Below are positions 24,957-33,678 of a DNA stretch of 64,000 bases, piece by piece. The stretch's first letter is position 1. Each line of letters begins with the position of its first letter. This DNA comes from Virgifigura sp964551315 (GTDB taxonomy: Bacteria; Pseudomonadota; Alphaproteobacteria; Dongiales; Dongiaceae): positions 1 through 64,000 of the forward strand of contig CAZKCM010000021.1 in assembly GCA_964551315.1 (NCBI GenBank), read 5' to 3'. The notes beneath the pieces were generated by a model. It made no database searches, was not told where the DNA came from, and saw only the letters and a program-made list of their open reading frames with translations. Made by a program: the position numbers and the translations under genes.

Positions 24957-25958
24957 TCAGTCGGGAAGAGTTCCCGGTTGGCCGGTGACGATCCGGCTGT
25001 GCAGGGTCATGTCGATGTTGCGCCCGGAGAGGAGGACCACCGCGACGCCGGGGTCACGCAGCAGGCCGGCCTTGAGCGCGGCGATGCCGACGGCGCCGCT
25101 TCCCTCGATGACCTGCTGCTCCTCCCAATAGGCGTGGCGGATGGCGTCGGCGATCTGCTCCTCGGTGACGAGAAGGATGTCGTCCACCAGGTCGCGAACC
25201 ATGGCAAAGGTGTATCGGTTCTCGAGGCCGATCCCGCCGCCCAGAGAGTCCGCGAGCGTCGGCAGCTCCTTCACGGGAACCGGCCTGCCTGCCTTCTGGC
25301 TCTCGTACATGGCGGCGCCGCGCTCCATGGAGACGCCGACCAGGCGCGCCCCCGGCTTGACGCTCTTCACCGCCCGCGCCACGCCGGACAGAAGGCCGCC
25401 GCCGGACAGCGGCACGATGACGGTCTCGACCTCCGGCAGATCCTCGACGATCTCGAGGCCCAGCGTCCCCTGCCCCGCGATCACGTCCGGATGGTCGAAG
25501 GGCGGCAGCATGGTCATGCCCTCCTCGGCGACCAGGCGATCGACCTCCAGCTGCGCGTCGTCCTGGCTTTCGCCGACGATGCGAACCTCGGCGCCCTGGG
25601 CCCGAATCCCCTCAACCTTGTTGGCCGGCACGAGGCTGGACATGCAGATGACCGCCCGCACGCCGATCTTCCGCGCGGCGTAAGCAAGCCCACGCCCGTG
25701 GTTGCCGGTCGAGACACCGACGACGCCACGGGCCTTCTGCGCGTCATTCAGGTTCAGGATCGCGTTGGTCGCGCCGCGCAGCTTGAAGCTGCCGGTGATC
25801 TGCTGATGCTCGAGCTTCAGATGAACCGGCGCGCCCGCGAGCGCGCTCAGGCTCGGCGACGGGTCGATCGGCGTACGGCGAACATGGAGCGCGATACGCT
25901 CCCGCGCGCGCTCGATGTCTGCGAGCGTTACGGTTCGTTCCTCGGCTTTCGCATCCAT
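24957..25958 (-). CDS. eutB: Hydroxyectoine utilization dehydratase EutB
   Basis: 333 residues from the ATG at 25958 (GAGG at good spacing; a TTG seven codons upstream is rejected). Threonine-dehydratase-like PLP fold: the PLP lysine in ITGSFKLRGATNAIL, GVSTGNHGRGLAYAA, and the glycine loop PLSGGGLLSG. EutB is proposed to dehydrate hydroxyectoine as the first step to ectoine. 30 bp after eutA and 24 bp before eutC. Confidence 0.9.
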   Translation of the reverse strand: MDAKAEERTVTLADIERARERIALHVRRTPIDPSPSLSALAGAPVHLKLEHQQITGSFKLRGATNAILNLNDAQKARGVVGVSTGNHGRGLAYAARKIGVRAVICMSSLVPANKVEGIRAQGAEVRIVGESQDDAQLEVDRLVAEEGMTMLPPFDHPDVIAGQGTLGLEIVEDLPEVETVIVPLSGGGLLSGVARAVKSVKPGARLVGVSMERGAAMYESQKAGRPVPVKELPTLADSLGGGIGLENRYTFAMVRDLVDDILLVTEEQIADAIRHAYWEEQQVIEGSGAVGIAALKAGLLRDPGVAVVLLSGRNIDMTLHSRIVTGQPGTLPD

Positions 25959-25988
25959 GATTGCCTCTGGTTGGTGCAAGCGATGCGA

Positions 25989-26789
25989 TCAAGCGACGGG
26001 CGACGGCATCGGCGCTTCATCGGGCATCGGGGACAGCATGAGCCGGCCATAGCCCTCGATCGGACGAACAATACCCGCATACCGCAAGGTCAGCCAGACG
26101 CTCGCCTGATTGCTGGTCACGACCGGACGGCCGATCCGCGCCTCGATCTCGCCGGCCACCTCCGCCGCCCGCAACGCCGTGCAGGAGATGAACAGCGCCT
26201 CGGCCTCTGGCGCCACGGCCCGTTCGGCGGCGGCGACGATCGCGTCCGGGGTCACCCGTGCCATCCGCCGGTCGTCCTCCAGCCCGAAGCAATCCAGGTT
26301 CAGCACCTCGAAGCCGTGCCGGGCGAAATAGGAGACGACGCTCGCGCTGGTCTCGGGAAGGTAGGGCGTGAGCACGCTGATCCGGCGGGCGCCGACGGCC
26401 TCCAGACCAATGCGGCCGGCGAGCGCCGGAGTCACCACGGGCACGCCCGGCTTCCCTTCCCGGACGGCGGCGGCCACCGCGTCGTCGCCGAGCACCATAG
26501 AGGCAGCGGTGCAGCAGTAGCAGATCGCGTCGAGTCGCTCTCCGGGAAGGATGAGCCGCGCCGTCTCGGCGAGCCGCGGCTGCATGCGCCTCAGATTCTC
26601 CGGCGTCGTCGGGTTCTCGTAGGCGAGGCGCGCGCCGAAGATCGCCGCCTCCGCGGCGGGCGTCATGCGCGCGAAATCCCGCTCGCTCGTGCCGTCCGTC
26701 GCGAGCAGGATGAGCCCGATTCGCTTCGGCGTCGGCCCCCCATCGAAGGTGGGCTCGACAACGCTCCTGCGGATGACGTTCGCGTTCAT
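25989..26789 (-). CDS. eutA: Ectoine utilization protein EutA (Asp/Glu racemase superfamily)
   Basis: 266 residues of the maleate isomerase/arylmalonate decarboxylase type. The two catalytic cysteines are in AICYCCTAASMV near residue 92 and LFISCTALRA near 204; the N-terminus has RIGLILLATDGTSERDF. EutA is a standard member of ectoine clusters with EutB and EutC, assigned to hydroxyectoine conversion. Spaced 15 bp after ehuD. A second member of the superfamily is at 58192-58941 in the hydantoin operon. Confidence 0.9.
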   Translation of the reverse strand: MNANVIRRSVVEPTFDGGPTPKRIGLILLATDGTSERDFARMTPAAEAAIFGARLAYENPTTPENLRRMQPRLAETARLILPGERLDAICYCCTAASMVLGDDAVAAAVREGKPGVPVVTPALAGRIGLEAVGARRISVLTPYLPETSASVVSYFARHGFEVLNLDCFGLEDDRRMARVTPDAIVAAAERAVAPEAEALFISCTALRAAEVAGEIEARIGRPVVTSNQASVWLTLRYAGIVRPIEGYGRLMLSPMPDEAPMPSPVA

Positions 26790-26804
26790 CGCGGATCGGT
26801 CCTT

Positions 26805-27461
26805 TCAATGCCCGCGGGCGTACCGCCGCTCGAGATAGCGGAGCAGGATGACGGAGGGAATGCTGATCGCCAGGAAGAAGACACCAACAAGCGTCATCGG
26901 TTCGAGATAACGGTAGTGGAAGTTCGCCACGCTGCGCGCCTGGTTCATGAGCTCGAGCACGGTGATCGCCGAGAGCAGCGGAGTCTCCTTGAACATGGCG
27001 ATGAAGTAGTTGGCGAGCGCCGGAATCATCGGCGGCACGGCCTGCGGAATGATGACGTGAACCCAGGTCTGGGGCCCGGTCAGGTTGACCGCCTTGGCGG
27101 CCTCCCACTGGCCCTTCGAGATGTTGTCGATGCCGGCGCGGTAGACCTCCGCCGTGTAACTGCCGTAATGGAGTCCGAGCCCGATGACGCCGGCGACCAG
27201 CGGCGCGAGCGTCACGCCGAGATCCGGCAGGATGTAGAACAGAAAATAGAGCTGCACCAGAAGCGGCGTGCCGCGCACGAAATCAAGAAAGAAGGTGATG
27301 ATTCGCGAAAGCCAGCGGTTCGAGGTGCGCCGCAGGATCGCGAAGACGAGCCCGATCACCATGGCGAGTACGGAACCCAGCAGCGTCGCCTGGATTGTGA
27401 CGACCACGCCCTCGGCGAGGGTCGGCAGGATCTCCCGAACGAATTGCCAGTCCCAATCCAT
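26805..27461 (-). CDS. ehuD: Ectoine/hydroxyectoine ABC transporter permease EhuD
   Basis: 218 residues, polar amino acid (HisM/GlnP) permease type with about five membrane segments. The EAA loop is GQWEAAKAVNLTGPQTWVHV followed by IIPQAVPPMIPALANYF. FFLDFVRGTPLLVQLYFLFY is the usual N-terminal region. It forms the membrane channel with EhuC. It starts 9 bp after the ehuC stop. Confidence 0.92.
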   Translation of the reverse strand: MDWDWQFVREILPTLAEGVVVTIQATLLGSVLAMVIGLVFAILRRTSNRWLSRIITFFLDFVRGTPLLVQLYFLFYILPDLGVTLAPLVAGVIGLGLHYGSYTAEVYRAGIDNISKGQWEAAKAVNLTGPQTWVHVIIPQAVPPMIPALANYFIAMFKETPLLSAITVLELMNQARSVANFHYRYLEPMTLVGVFFLAISIPSVILLRYLERRYARGH

Positions 27462-27470
27462 CGCGCCGCC

Positions 27471-28136
27471 TCAAGCCTTCGTCACGTCCAGGCCTTTCGA
27501 CAGCCGCCGTTCCAGGCCGCGGATCAGGCCGGTTATCACCGACGCGATCAGGAAGTAGAGAACAAGGATGGTAAGGAACGGCACCGCCGTGTTGCCCGTC
27601 TGCGCGCGCACCACCTGGGCCTGGAACGTCATGTCCGCGAGCGAGATGAGCGAGACGATGGCCGTCCCCTTCAGAAGCTCGATGGCGTTGTTGTTGAAGG
27701 TCGGCAGCATGATGACCAGCGCCTGCGGCAGGATGACGTAGCGCAGGCGCTGCCAACGCGTAAGATTGAGCGCGACGCAGGCCTCGGTCTGCTCCCGCGG
27801 GATCGCGAGGACGGCGCCGCGCACGACCTCGGCCCCATAGGCGCCGACATTGAGCCCGAGGGCGAGCACCCCGGCCTGCATGGGCGTGAGCGGGAAGCCG
27901 AGCAGTGGCAGCACGAAATACGCCCAGAACAGCTGGACGAAGATCGAGGTGCCGCGAAAGAACTCGATGTAGATCGTGGCCAGCCACCGCAGAGCGGCGA
28001 AGCGCGACAGGCGGCCGAGCCCGGCGGCGAAGGCAACGACGAGAGCGAGCGCGCAGCCCATCACCGTGAGCTGGATCGTCACCACGGCCCCGTCGAGTAT
28101 GAGATCGATATAGCCGACCCACTGGTCCATCGGCAT
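27471..28136 (-). CDS. ehuC: Ectoine/hydroxyectoine ABC transporter permease EhuC
   Basis: 221 residues, the same family as EhuD: IEFFRGTSIFVQLFWAYFV, ALGLNVGAYGAEVVRGAV, EAA loop EQTEACVALNLTRWQRLRYV and ILPQALVIMLPTFNNNAIE. About five membrane segments. The first two possible ATGs (28136 and 28130) are two codons apart; the outer one is used. 71 bp after ehuB. Confidence 0.92.
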   Translation of the reverse strand: MPMDQWVGYIDLILDGAVVTIQLTVMGCALALVVAFAAGLGRLSRFAALRWLATIYIEFFRGTSIFVQLFWAYFVLPLLGFPLTPMQAGVLALGLNVGAYGAEVVRGAVLAIPREQTEACVALNLTRWQRLRYVILPQALVIMLPTFNNNAIELLKGTAIVSLISLADMTFQAQVVRAQTGNTAVPFLTILVLYFLIASVITGLIRGLERRLSKGLDVTKA

Positions 28137-28207
28137 TCCGTCGCGGCGTTCGAGAGCGATCGAGGATGAGGCAGCGCGCGAGCGGTCTCACGCGCTGCCT
28201 GCCTTCT

Positions 28208-29080
28208 TTACCCGGCGCTGCACAGCTCCGCGCGGCTGGTCCGCTTGGCGGCCTCCGCGGAGAAGCCGTAAGGCTCGATGATGCTCGCGAATTCGCCCGA
28301 CTCCTTCATCTCGGCCAGCACCTCGTTGAATGCGTCACGCAGTTCGGTGTCCTGCATGCGGAACGCCGCGCCGTCGCAATAGATCGGCGAGTCATCCACC
28401 GGCGCCACGCTCTCCAGATTCGGGTCGTTGGCCTTCTGAAGCAGGTCGTGGATCGACAGCACCGGCAGCGCATAGGCGTCGATGCGCCCGTCCTGCAGCA
28501 TCTTGATGCCGCTCTGGCCGTCCGGCACCACGATCACGCGGTTCCGCGGCACCCCCGCCTCGAGCGCGAGGCGCTCCTCGGTGCCGCCGCCCGGCGCCCC
28601 GATCCTCGCCTCCGAATTCGCCGCGACGGCCGCAAAGCTCGTGAGATTCAGGGGATTGCCCTTCTTCACCGCGAAGGCCTCGGCATCGCAGAGGATCGGC
28701 TCCGAATAGGCGACCGCACGGCAGCGCTCGGGCTTCATGAACAGGCCGGCGGTGACGACATCGAAACGCCCCGCCTGCAGGCCCGGGATCATCGCGCCAT
28801 ACTCGGAGATCGTGGCGACGAGTTCCTCAACGCCCAGCTTCTTGAAGACGGCGCGCGCCACGTCGGGCGCAGCGCCGGAAACCGTGCCATCCGGGTTCAC
28901 GGCCGTGAAAGGCGGCTCGTTGGCGATGGCGATGCGCACGAAACCCTGCTTACGCAAGTCTTCCAGCGTGGTCGCGCGCGCCCTCGAGGGGACGATCAGG
29001 GTGGTCACGCCGGCCGGAGCCGCCGCGATGGCGGTGCCGATCGCGATACGCCTCATGAATTCCCGTCTCGTTTTCTTCAT
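28208..29080 (-). CDS. ehuB: Ectoine/hydroxyectoine-binding periplasmic protein EhuB
   Basis: 290 residues from the ATG at 29080 (GGGAGAGAG upstream). Tat-type signal TRREFMRRIAIGTAIAAAPAG. The mature protein is a family 3 solute-binding protein: FVRIAIANEPPFTAVNPDGT, GAAPDVARAVFKKLGV, FDVVTAGLFMKPERC, ALPVLSIHDLL. It binds ectoines for the EhuACD importer. The longer frame to 29128 is not needed. Export folded through Tat is unusual for small-molecule binding proteins but known for EhuB. Confidence 0.93.
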   Translation of the reverse strand: MKKTRREFMRRIAIGTAIAAAPAGVTTLIVPSRARATTLEDLRKQGFVRIAIANEPPFTAVNPDGTVSGAAPDVARAVFKKLGVEELVATISEYGAMIPGLQAGRFDVVTAGLFMKPERCRAVAYSEPILCDAEAFAVKKGNPLNLTSFAAVAANSEARIGAPGGGTEERLALEAGVPRNRVIVVPDGQSGIKMLQDGRIDAYALPVLSIHDLLQKANDPNLESVAPVDDSPIYCDGAAFRMQDTELRDAFNEVLAEMKESGEFASIIEPYGFSAEAAKRTSRAELCSAG

Positions 29081-29155
29081 CGGTCTCTCTCCCGTCTGTG
29101 TCCTCCGCGGTGGCGACGACGAAGCCACGCCTCGCCAAGCCGCCCTTTATGCCGG

Positions 29156-29941
29156 TCAGATACGCTGGCCGGCGGCGATGATCTTCCTGAGGAACGCCTT
29201 GGTGCGCTCCTCCTTCGGGTTGGTGAAAATCTGGTCCGGGGGTCCCTGCTCCACGATTCGCCCGCTGTCGAAGAACAGCACCCGGTCGGCGAAGTCATGG
29301 GCGAAGCTCATCTCATGGGTGACGAGCAGCATGGTCATGTCGGTCTCTTCCCCGAGCCGGCGCATCACGTTCAGCACTTCCTCGACGAGCTCCGGGTCGA
29401 GGGCCGAGGTAACCTCGTCGAACAGCATGATCTTGGGCTGGAGGGCGAGCGCGCGGGCGATCGCCACCCGCTGCTTCTGCCCACCCGAGAGCTGGGCAGG
29501 CTTCGCCTCGGCCTTGTCCTCCATGCCGACCATGCGCAGCAGGGCCATGGCGCGTTCGACCGCCTCTCCCTTCGACACCTTCTGCGTCAGCATCGGGGCG
29601 AGCGTCACGTTGCGCAGCACCGTCATATGCGGAAACAGGTTGAACAGCTGGAAGACCATGCCGATCTTCGCGCGCATCCTGTGCAGATGCGCCTCGTCCG
29701 CCGGCACGAGGGCGCCGTTCACCTCCTTGTGCCAGAGATAGTCGCCGTCGACCTTGATCGTGCCGCCGTTGATGGTCTCGAGCGTCATGAGGATGCGCAG
29801 GATGGTCGTCTTCCCCGACCCGCTCGGCCCGATCAGCGCGAGTTTCTCGCCGGCGCGCACCTCGAACGTCAGGTCCTTGAGAACTTCCAGCGGTCCAAAA
29901 CGCTTGGAAACCCGGTCAAATTCGATGATGGGATCAGCCAT
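29156..29941 (-). CDS. ehuA: Ectoine/hydroxyectoine ABC transporter ATP-binding protein EhuA
   Basis: 261 residues of the GlnQ/HisP type. Walker A GPSGSGKTTILR near residue 37, signature LSGGQKQRVAIARALAL, Walker B IMLFDEVTSALDPE, H-loop LLVTHEMSFAHDFAD. First gene of the ehuABCD-eutABC-doeAB transcript; a promoter and repeats lie just upstream between it and the end of enuR. Confidence 0.94.
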   Translation of the reverse strand: MADPIIEFDRVSKRFGPLEVLKDLTFEVRAGEKLALIGPSGSGKTTILRILMTLETINGGTIKVDGDYLWHKEVNGALVPADEAHLHRMRAKIGMVFQLFNLFPHMTVLRNVTLAPMLTQKVSKGEAVERAMALLRMVGMEDKAEAKPAQLSGGQKQRVAIARALALQPKIMLFDEVTSALDPELVEEVLNVMRRLGEETDMTMLLVTHEMSFAHDFADRVLFFDSGRIVEQGPPDQIFTNPKEERTKAFLRKIIAAGQRI

Positions 29942-29995
29942 TCGGCGACCCCCACTCCCTGCTTTGTTCTGATTCCGGATCGCACTCTAAATGGA

Positions 29996-30011
29996 GTCAA
30001 TATCCGGTCAA
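29996..30011 (-). promoter_or_regulatory. Candidate operator: TTGAC direct repeats before ehuA
   Basis: On the minus strand TTGAC occurs twice with an 11 bp period (complement of 30007-30011 and 29996-30000), i.e. on one face of the helix. It lies just downstream of the predicted -10 element, where a repressor would block initiation. Candidate site for EnuR or DoeX. Confidence 0.35.
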
Positions 30012-30013
30012 GC

Positions 30014-30041
30014 GATATATTAAATCATGACAATCTGTCAG
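30014..30041 (-). promoter_or_regulatory. Predicted ehuA promoter overlapping the end of enuR
   Basis: Minus strand: CTGACA (complement of 30036-30041) and TATATC (complement of 30014-30019) spaced by 16 bp, in an AT-rich patch. The plus strand of this patch also contains TGACAATC (30028-30035), an octamer repeated in the enuR-doeX intergenic region. Confidence 0.45.
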
Positions 30042-31426
30042 ATGGCCAGCAACGCCGGCTCCGGTTCGCTGCGGACCAGACGGGCCACGGTTTCGAGCCC
30101 TTGCCGGAGACGATCCAGCGACGTCGGCCCCAACGAGATGCGGACGGCCTGGGTCTCGACGTCCGGTTCGACGGCGAAGGACGAACCGGGCGCGACTGCC
30201 ACGCCTTGCAGGCGGGCATGCGAGACGAACTGGTCCTCGCTCCAGGCATCGGGCAGCGGCATCCAGAGGTGGAGGCTATGGGGGTGGTGCCGCAGGGGAA
30301 CACCGGCCAGCACCTCGTCCGCCAATTCGTGGCGCTGTCTGAGCGCCTCGCGCTGCCACAGCACCATCTCCCACGCCGTCCCGTCCTCTATCCAGCGCCT
30401 CGCGATCTCCGCGATCAACGCCGTCGCCATCCAGTTCGTGACGAGATGGCGGTTGGTGAAGGCGGGAATCAGCACGTCCGGAACGACTAGATATCCGCTC
30501 CGCAGGCCGGGCATGAGGCACTTGGTAAAGCTCGATATGTAGAAGGTGCGCTCCGGCGCCAAGGCGGCGATCGGCGGCGGGCAGTTCTCGACGAGCGGCC
30601 CGCAGGCGTCGTTCTCGACGAAGTAGATGTCGTGGCGCCGGGCGATCTCGACGAGAGCCTGACGGCGCTCCGCGCCCATGATCGTCACCGTCGGGCTCGT
30701 GGCCGAAGGCATGACGAAGGCCGCCCGCACATGGCCGCCGGCGCAGGCCTCGTCCAGCGCCTCCGGGATGATTCCCTGGTCGTCGATCTCGAGCCCCCTC
30801 AGCCGCAAGCCCAGATAGTTGGCAAGCGGCGCCAACGTGTGGTGGCCGATCGCTTCGGTCACGATCACGTCGCCCGGCCGGGCCGCCGTCATCAGCGCGA
30901 TCGTCATCCCCGGCGTCGCCCCGTTCGTGATCTGCACGTTGTCCGGGCGGGTTTCGATGCCGCACCGCCGCAGCCACGAGACCGCAGCCTCGCGATGGCT
31001 TCGGAGCGCGACGTTCGGCCGGAACGACACCATCGTGTAGGGCGGAAGATCGTCAGCCAGCGCATGGAGCGCGGCCCGCATCCGTGCGGTGTGGATCTCG
31101 CCGTTCACGGGCTTCAGGATCGATAGGTCGATGATCTCGCTTCCGCGACCCGTCGCGATGAACGGATGGGTAAGCTCGGCCTTCGAGGCGCGGACGAAGG
31201 TGCCGCGGCCGACCTCGCCGACGGCGAGGCCGCGCCGAATCAGCTCTTCATAGGCGCGGCTCACGGTCTGAACGCTCAGGCCCAGCCTGTCGGCGAGCGC
31301 CCGGTGCGTCGGCAACCGCTCGCCGGGCTTGATCCGACCGGTTTCGATCGCTTCGACGATGCGCCCGACCAGGGAGAGATAGCGCGGCCGGGGCAATGTA
31401 TTGGATTTGGGAAGCCAATCGTTCAT
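30038..31426 (-). CDS. enuR: MocR-type (GntR + aminotransferase) regulator of ectoine utilization
   Basis: 462 residues from the ATG at 31426. The N-terminal winged helix has RIVEAIETGRIKPGERLPTH, ALADRLGLSVQTVSRAYEEL and GLAVGEVGRGTFV. The rest is a fold-type I aminotransferase domain with ENDACGPLVENCPP and SSFTKCLMPGLRSGYL, the latter holding the PLP lysine. In ectoine degraders EnuR represses the catabolic genes and is released when an ectoine-derived intermediate such as diaminobutyrate reacts with its PLP. Adjacent to ehuA (96 bp) and divergent from doeX (63 bp). The much longer frame to 32374 is an artefact. Confidence 0.92.
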   Translation of the reverse strand: MNDWLPKSNTLPRPRYLSLVGRIVEAIETGRIKPGERLPTHRALADRLGLSVQTVSRAYEELIRRGLAVGEVGRGTFVRASKAELTHPFIATGRGSEIIDLSILKPVNGEIHTARMRAALHALADDLPPYTMVSFRPNVALRSHREAAVSWLRRCGIETRPDNVQITNGATPGMTIALMTAARPGDVIVTEAIGHHTLAPLANYLGLRLRGLEIDDQGIIPEALDEACAGGHVRAAFVMPSATSPTVTIMGAERRQALVEIARRHDIYFVENDACGPLVENCPPPIAALAPERTFYISSFTKCLMPGLRSGYLVVPDVLIPAFTNRHLVTNWMATALIAEIARRWIEDGTAWEMVLWQREALRQRHELADEVLAGVPLRHHPHSLHLWMPLPDAWSEDQFVSHARLQGVAVAPGSSFAVEPDVETQAVRISLGPTSLDRLRQGLETVARLVRSEPEPALLAI

Positions 31427-31489
31427 GAAGCGACCATGCTCAATTTCAGGACAATTGACAATCATTTGTACAGCCGACATCGTCCCGCC
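31427..31489. promoter_or_regulatory. Divergent control region between enuR and doeX
   Basis: Only 63 bp separate the two start codons. It is AT-rich, with GACAATTGACAATC (31450-31463), a direct repeat of GACAAT with 7 bp period that includes a TTGACA -35-like box on the plus strand and TTGTCA on the minus strand. The octamer TGACAATC here also occurs upstream of ehuA. Likely shared by both promoters and by their regulators. Confidence 0.5.
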
Positions 31490-31978
31490 ATGCGCCCGCC
31501 GAAGCTCGACGCCATCGACCTCAAGATCCTCGCCGCCCTGCAGCGCGAGGGACGGATGACCAAGACCGCCCTTGCCGAAGCGGTCAATCTGTCGCCGACG
31601 CCGTGCTGGGAAAGGCTCCGGCGGCTGGAGCAGGCGGGGATCATTGCGGGCTATCACGCCCGCATCAGCCTGGAGATGCTGACCCCGGCGACGATCGTCC
31701 TCGTCGAGGTCACGCTGAAGCGGCACCGGCACGCCGACTTCGTCCGCTTCGAAAGCGCCGTGCGCGAGATTCCGGAGATCGTCGCCTGCTACGCCACCGG
31801 CGGCGGGATCGACTACATGCTCAAGGTCGTCGCCCGGGACGTGGATTCCTATCAGCGCCTCATCGACCGTCTGCTGATCGACGATATCGGCATCGACAGG
31901 TACTTCACCTACATCGTTACCAAGCCGGTCAAGGAATCGGTCGAGCTGCCGCTCGACCGCCTGCTCGACCGGTCCTAA
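31490..31978 (+). CDS. doeX: Lrp/AsnC family regulator DoeX
   Basis: 162 residues from the ATG at 31490. An N-terminal helix-turn-helix (DAIDLKILAALQREGRMTK; AEAVNLSPTPCWERLRRLEQAG) is followed by the RAM/AsnC ligand domain with a typical ACYATGGGIDYMLKVVARDVDSY. DoeX is the ectoine-specific AsnC protein that usually sits with doeA-D and enuR. The upstream frame to 31166 lies inside enuR on the other strand and is not used. No strong ribosome site is seen, so the transcript may be near-leaderless. Confidence 0.9.
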   Translation: MRPPKLDAIDLKILAALQREGRMTKTALAEAVNLSPTPCWERLRRLEQAGIIAGYHARISLEMLTPATIVLVEVTLKRHRHADFVRFESAVREIPEIVACYATGGGIDYMLKVVARDVDSYQRLIDRLLIDDIGIDRYFTYIVTKPVKESVELPLDRLLDRS

Positions 31979-32136
31979 GCGCCGCTTGCCGGGAGCCGCC
32001 CGGCAGCCGAAATTTCCTCTGCGGCGGCGCCGTTTGACGGAAAGACTCTCTGCGCACGCCCCCGACTTCGAAAACCCTCTCTGCCGCCCCTTCGCTAGTC
32101 TTGTCGGGGAACCGTTTCGAGGAGGAAGAGTATCCG

Positions 32137-33624
32137 ATGCTGGCGCGCAAGAAGGAGGGTTTCGAGAGCGTAACCGGTCGGCTTCGTGACCCGCGTCTGT
32201 TCCGCGAGCAGGCCTATATCGGCGGGAAGTGGCGCCCTGCGGACGACGGATCCGTGTCCGCGGTGACAAACCCGAGCACGGGCGCCCCGATCGGCTGCGT
32301 GCCCGACATGGGCGCCGCCGAGACGAAGGCCGCGATCGATGCCGCCGCCGCGGCCTTCCCGGCCTGGCGCGCACTGCTGCCGCAGGAGCGGTCTGTGCGG
32401 CTGCGCCGCTGGTATGAGCTCATGCTGGAGAACCGCGAGGATCTCGCGGTCATCATGACCGCCGAGCAGGGAAAGCCGCTCGCCGAATCGCGCGGCGAGA
32501 TCGATTACGCGGCCGGCTTCGTCGAGTGGTTCGCCGAGGAGGCCAAGCGGGTCAACGTCGAGAGCGTGACGCCGCATCTGCCCGATTGCGCCATGGTCAT
32601 CCGGCGGGAGCCGATCGGCGTGACGGCGGCGGTGACGCCGTGGAACTTTCCCTCCGCCATGATCACGCGCAAGGCGGCGGCGGCCCTGGCAGCCGGCTGC
32701 CCGATGGTCGTCCGCCCGGCGACCGAGACGCCCTTCTCCGCCCTTGCGCTGGCCGAACTGGCCGAGCGCGCCGGCATCCCGGCCGGCGTCTTCTCGGTCG
32801 TCACCGGGAATGCCGAACGGATCGTCGGCGAGATCTGCGCCAACCCGACGGTGCGGGCCCTGAGCTTCACCGGCTCGACGGAGATCGGCCGCAAGCTGCT
32901 GGCCCAGGGCGCCGCCACGGTGAAGAAGATGTCCATGGAGCTGGGCGGCCACGCGCCCTTCATCCTGTTCCCGGACGTGCCCCTCGACCAGGCCGTTCAG
33001 GGGGCGCTCGCGGCGAAGTTCGCGACGACGGGCCAGGACTGCCTCGCCGCCAACCGGATCTATGTCCACCGCGCCGTCTACGAGCCGTTCCTGGCGGCCT
33101 TCGCCGAGGCGGTCGCCAGTCAAAAGGTCGGCGACGGCTTCGAGCCGGACGTGGTGCTGGGGCCGCTCATGCATGACCGCGCGCTCGCCAAATGCGAGGC
33201 GCACGTCGCCGACGCGCTGGCAAAGGGGGCGCGCCTTCTCACCGGCGGGGCCCGGCACCAGCGGGGCGGCTTGTTCTATCAGCCGACGCTCCTTGCCGAC
33301 GTCACGCCGGACATGGCGATCTACCGCGAGGAGACCTTCGGCCCCGTGGCCGCGGTGACCCTGTTCGACGATGGCGACGACATCGCGGCCATGGCGAACG
33401 ACACGGAATACGGCCTCGCCGCCTATCTCTACACCAACGACCACACCCGCGTGCAACGGCTGATCGCGGCGCTGGAGTACGGCATGATCGCCGTTAACCG
33501 GGTGAAGATGACCGGCGCGCCCATTCCGTTCGGCGGGGTGAAGCAGTCGGGCCTTGGCCGCGAGGGCTCCCGCCACGGCCTTGAGGAGTACACCGAACTC
33601 AAATATGTGTGCCTGGCCGCCTGA
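32137..33624 (+). CDS. doeC: Aspartate-semialdehyde dehydrogenase (ectoine pathway) DoeC
   Basis: 495 residues from the ATG at 32137 (GGAGGAAGAG upstream; an in-frame TTG at 32101 is rejected). NAD(P)-dependent aldehyde dehydrogenase fold of the succinate-semialdehyde subfamily: TPWNFPSAMITRKAAAALAAG, FTGSTEIGRKLLAQGA, ELGGHAPFILF (catalytic Glu) and ATTGQDCLAANRI (catalytic Cys). Family match alone reads succinate-semialdehyde dehydrogenase; the position next to doeX and doeD indicates oxidation of L-aspartate semialdehyde to aspartate. Confidence 0.92.
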   Translation: MLARKKEGFESVTGRLRDPRLFREQAYIGGKWRPADDGSVSAVTNPSTGAPIGCVPDMGAAETKAAIDAAAAAFPAWRALLPQERSVRLRRWYELMLENREDLAVIMTAEQGKPLAESRGEIDYAAGFVEWFAEEAKRVNVESVTPHLPDCAMVIRREPIGVTAAVTPWNFPSAMITRKAAAALAAGCPMVVRPATETPFSALALAELAERAGIPAGVFSVVTGNAERIVGEICANPTVRALSFTGSTEIGRKLLAQGAATVKKMSMELGGHAPFILFPDVPLDQAVQGALAAKFATTGQDCLAANRIYVHRAVYEPFLAAFAEAVASQKVGDGFEPDVVLGPLMHDRALAKCEAHVADALAKGARLLTGGARHQRGGLFYQPTLLADVTPDMAIYREETFGPVAAVTLFDDGDDIAAMANDTEYGLAAYLYTNDHTRVQRLIAALEYGMIAVNRVKMTGAPIPFGGVKQSGLGREGSRHGLEEYTELKYVCLAA

Positions 33625-33678
33625 GCCGGCGCCGGATGCGATGATCCAACCGATTTCGACGAAGGAAAGCGAGAGACG

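Noticed and set aside
23871..28169. A 1432-codon open frame on the plus strand across the ehu/eut/doeA genes
   Set aside because: It is antisense to six well-matched genes, is rich in Arg/Asp/His/Gly as expected of a GC-rich shadow frame, and shows no domain.
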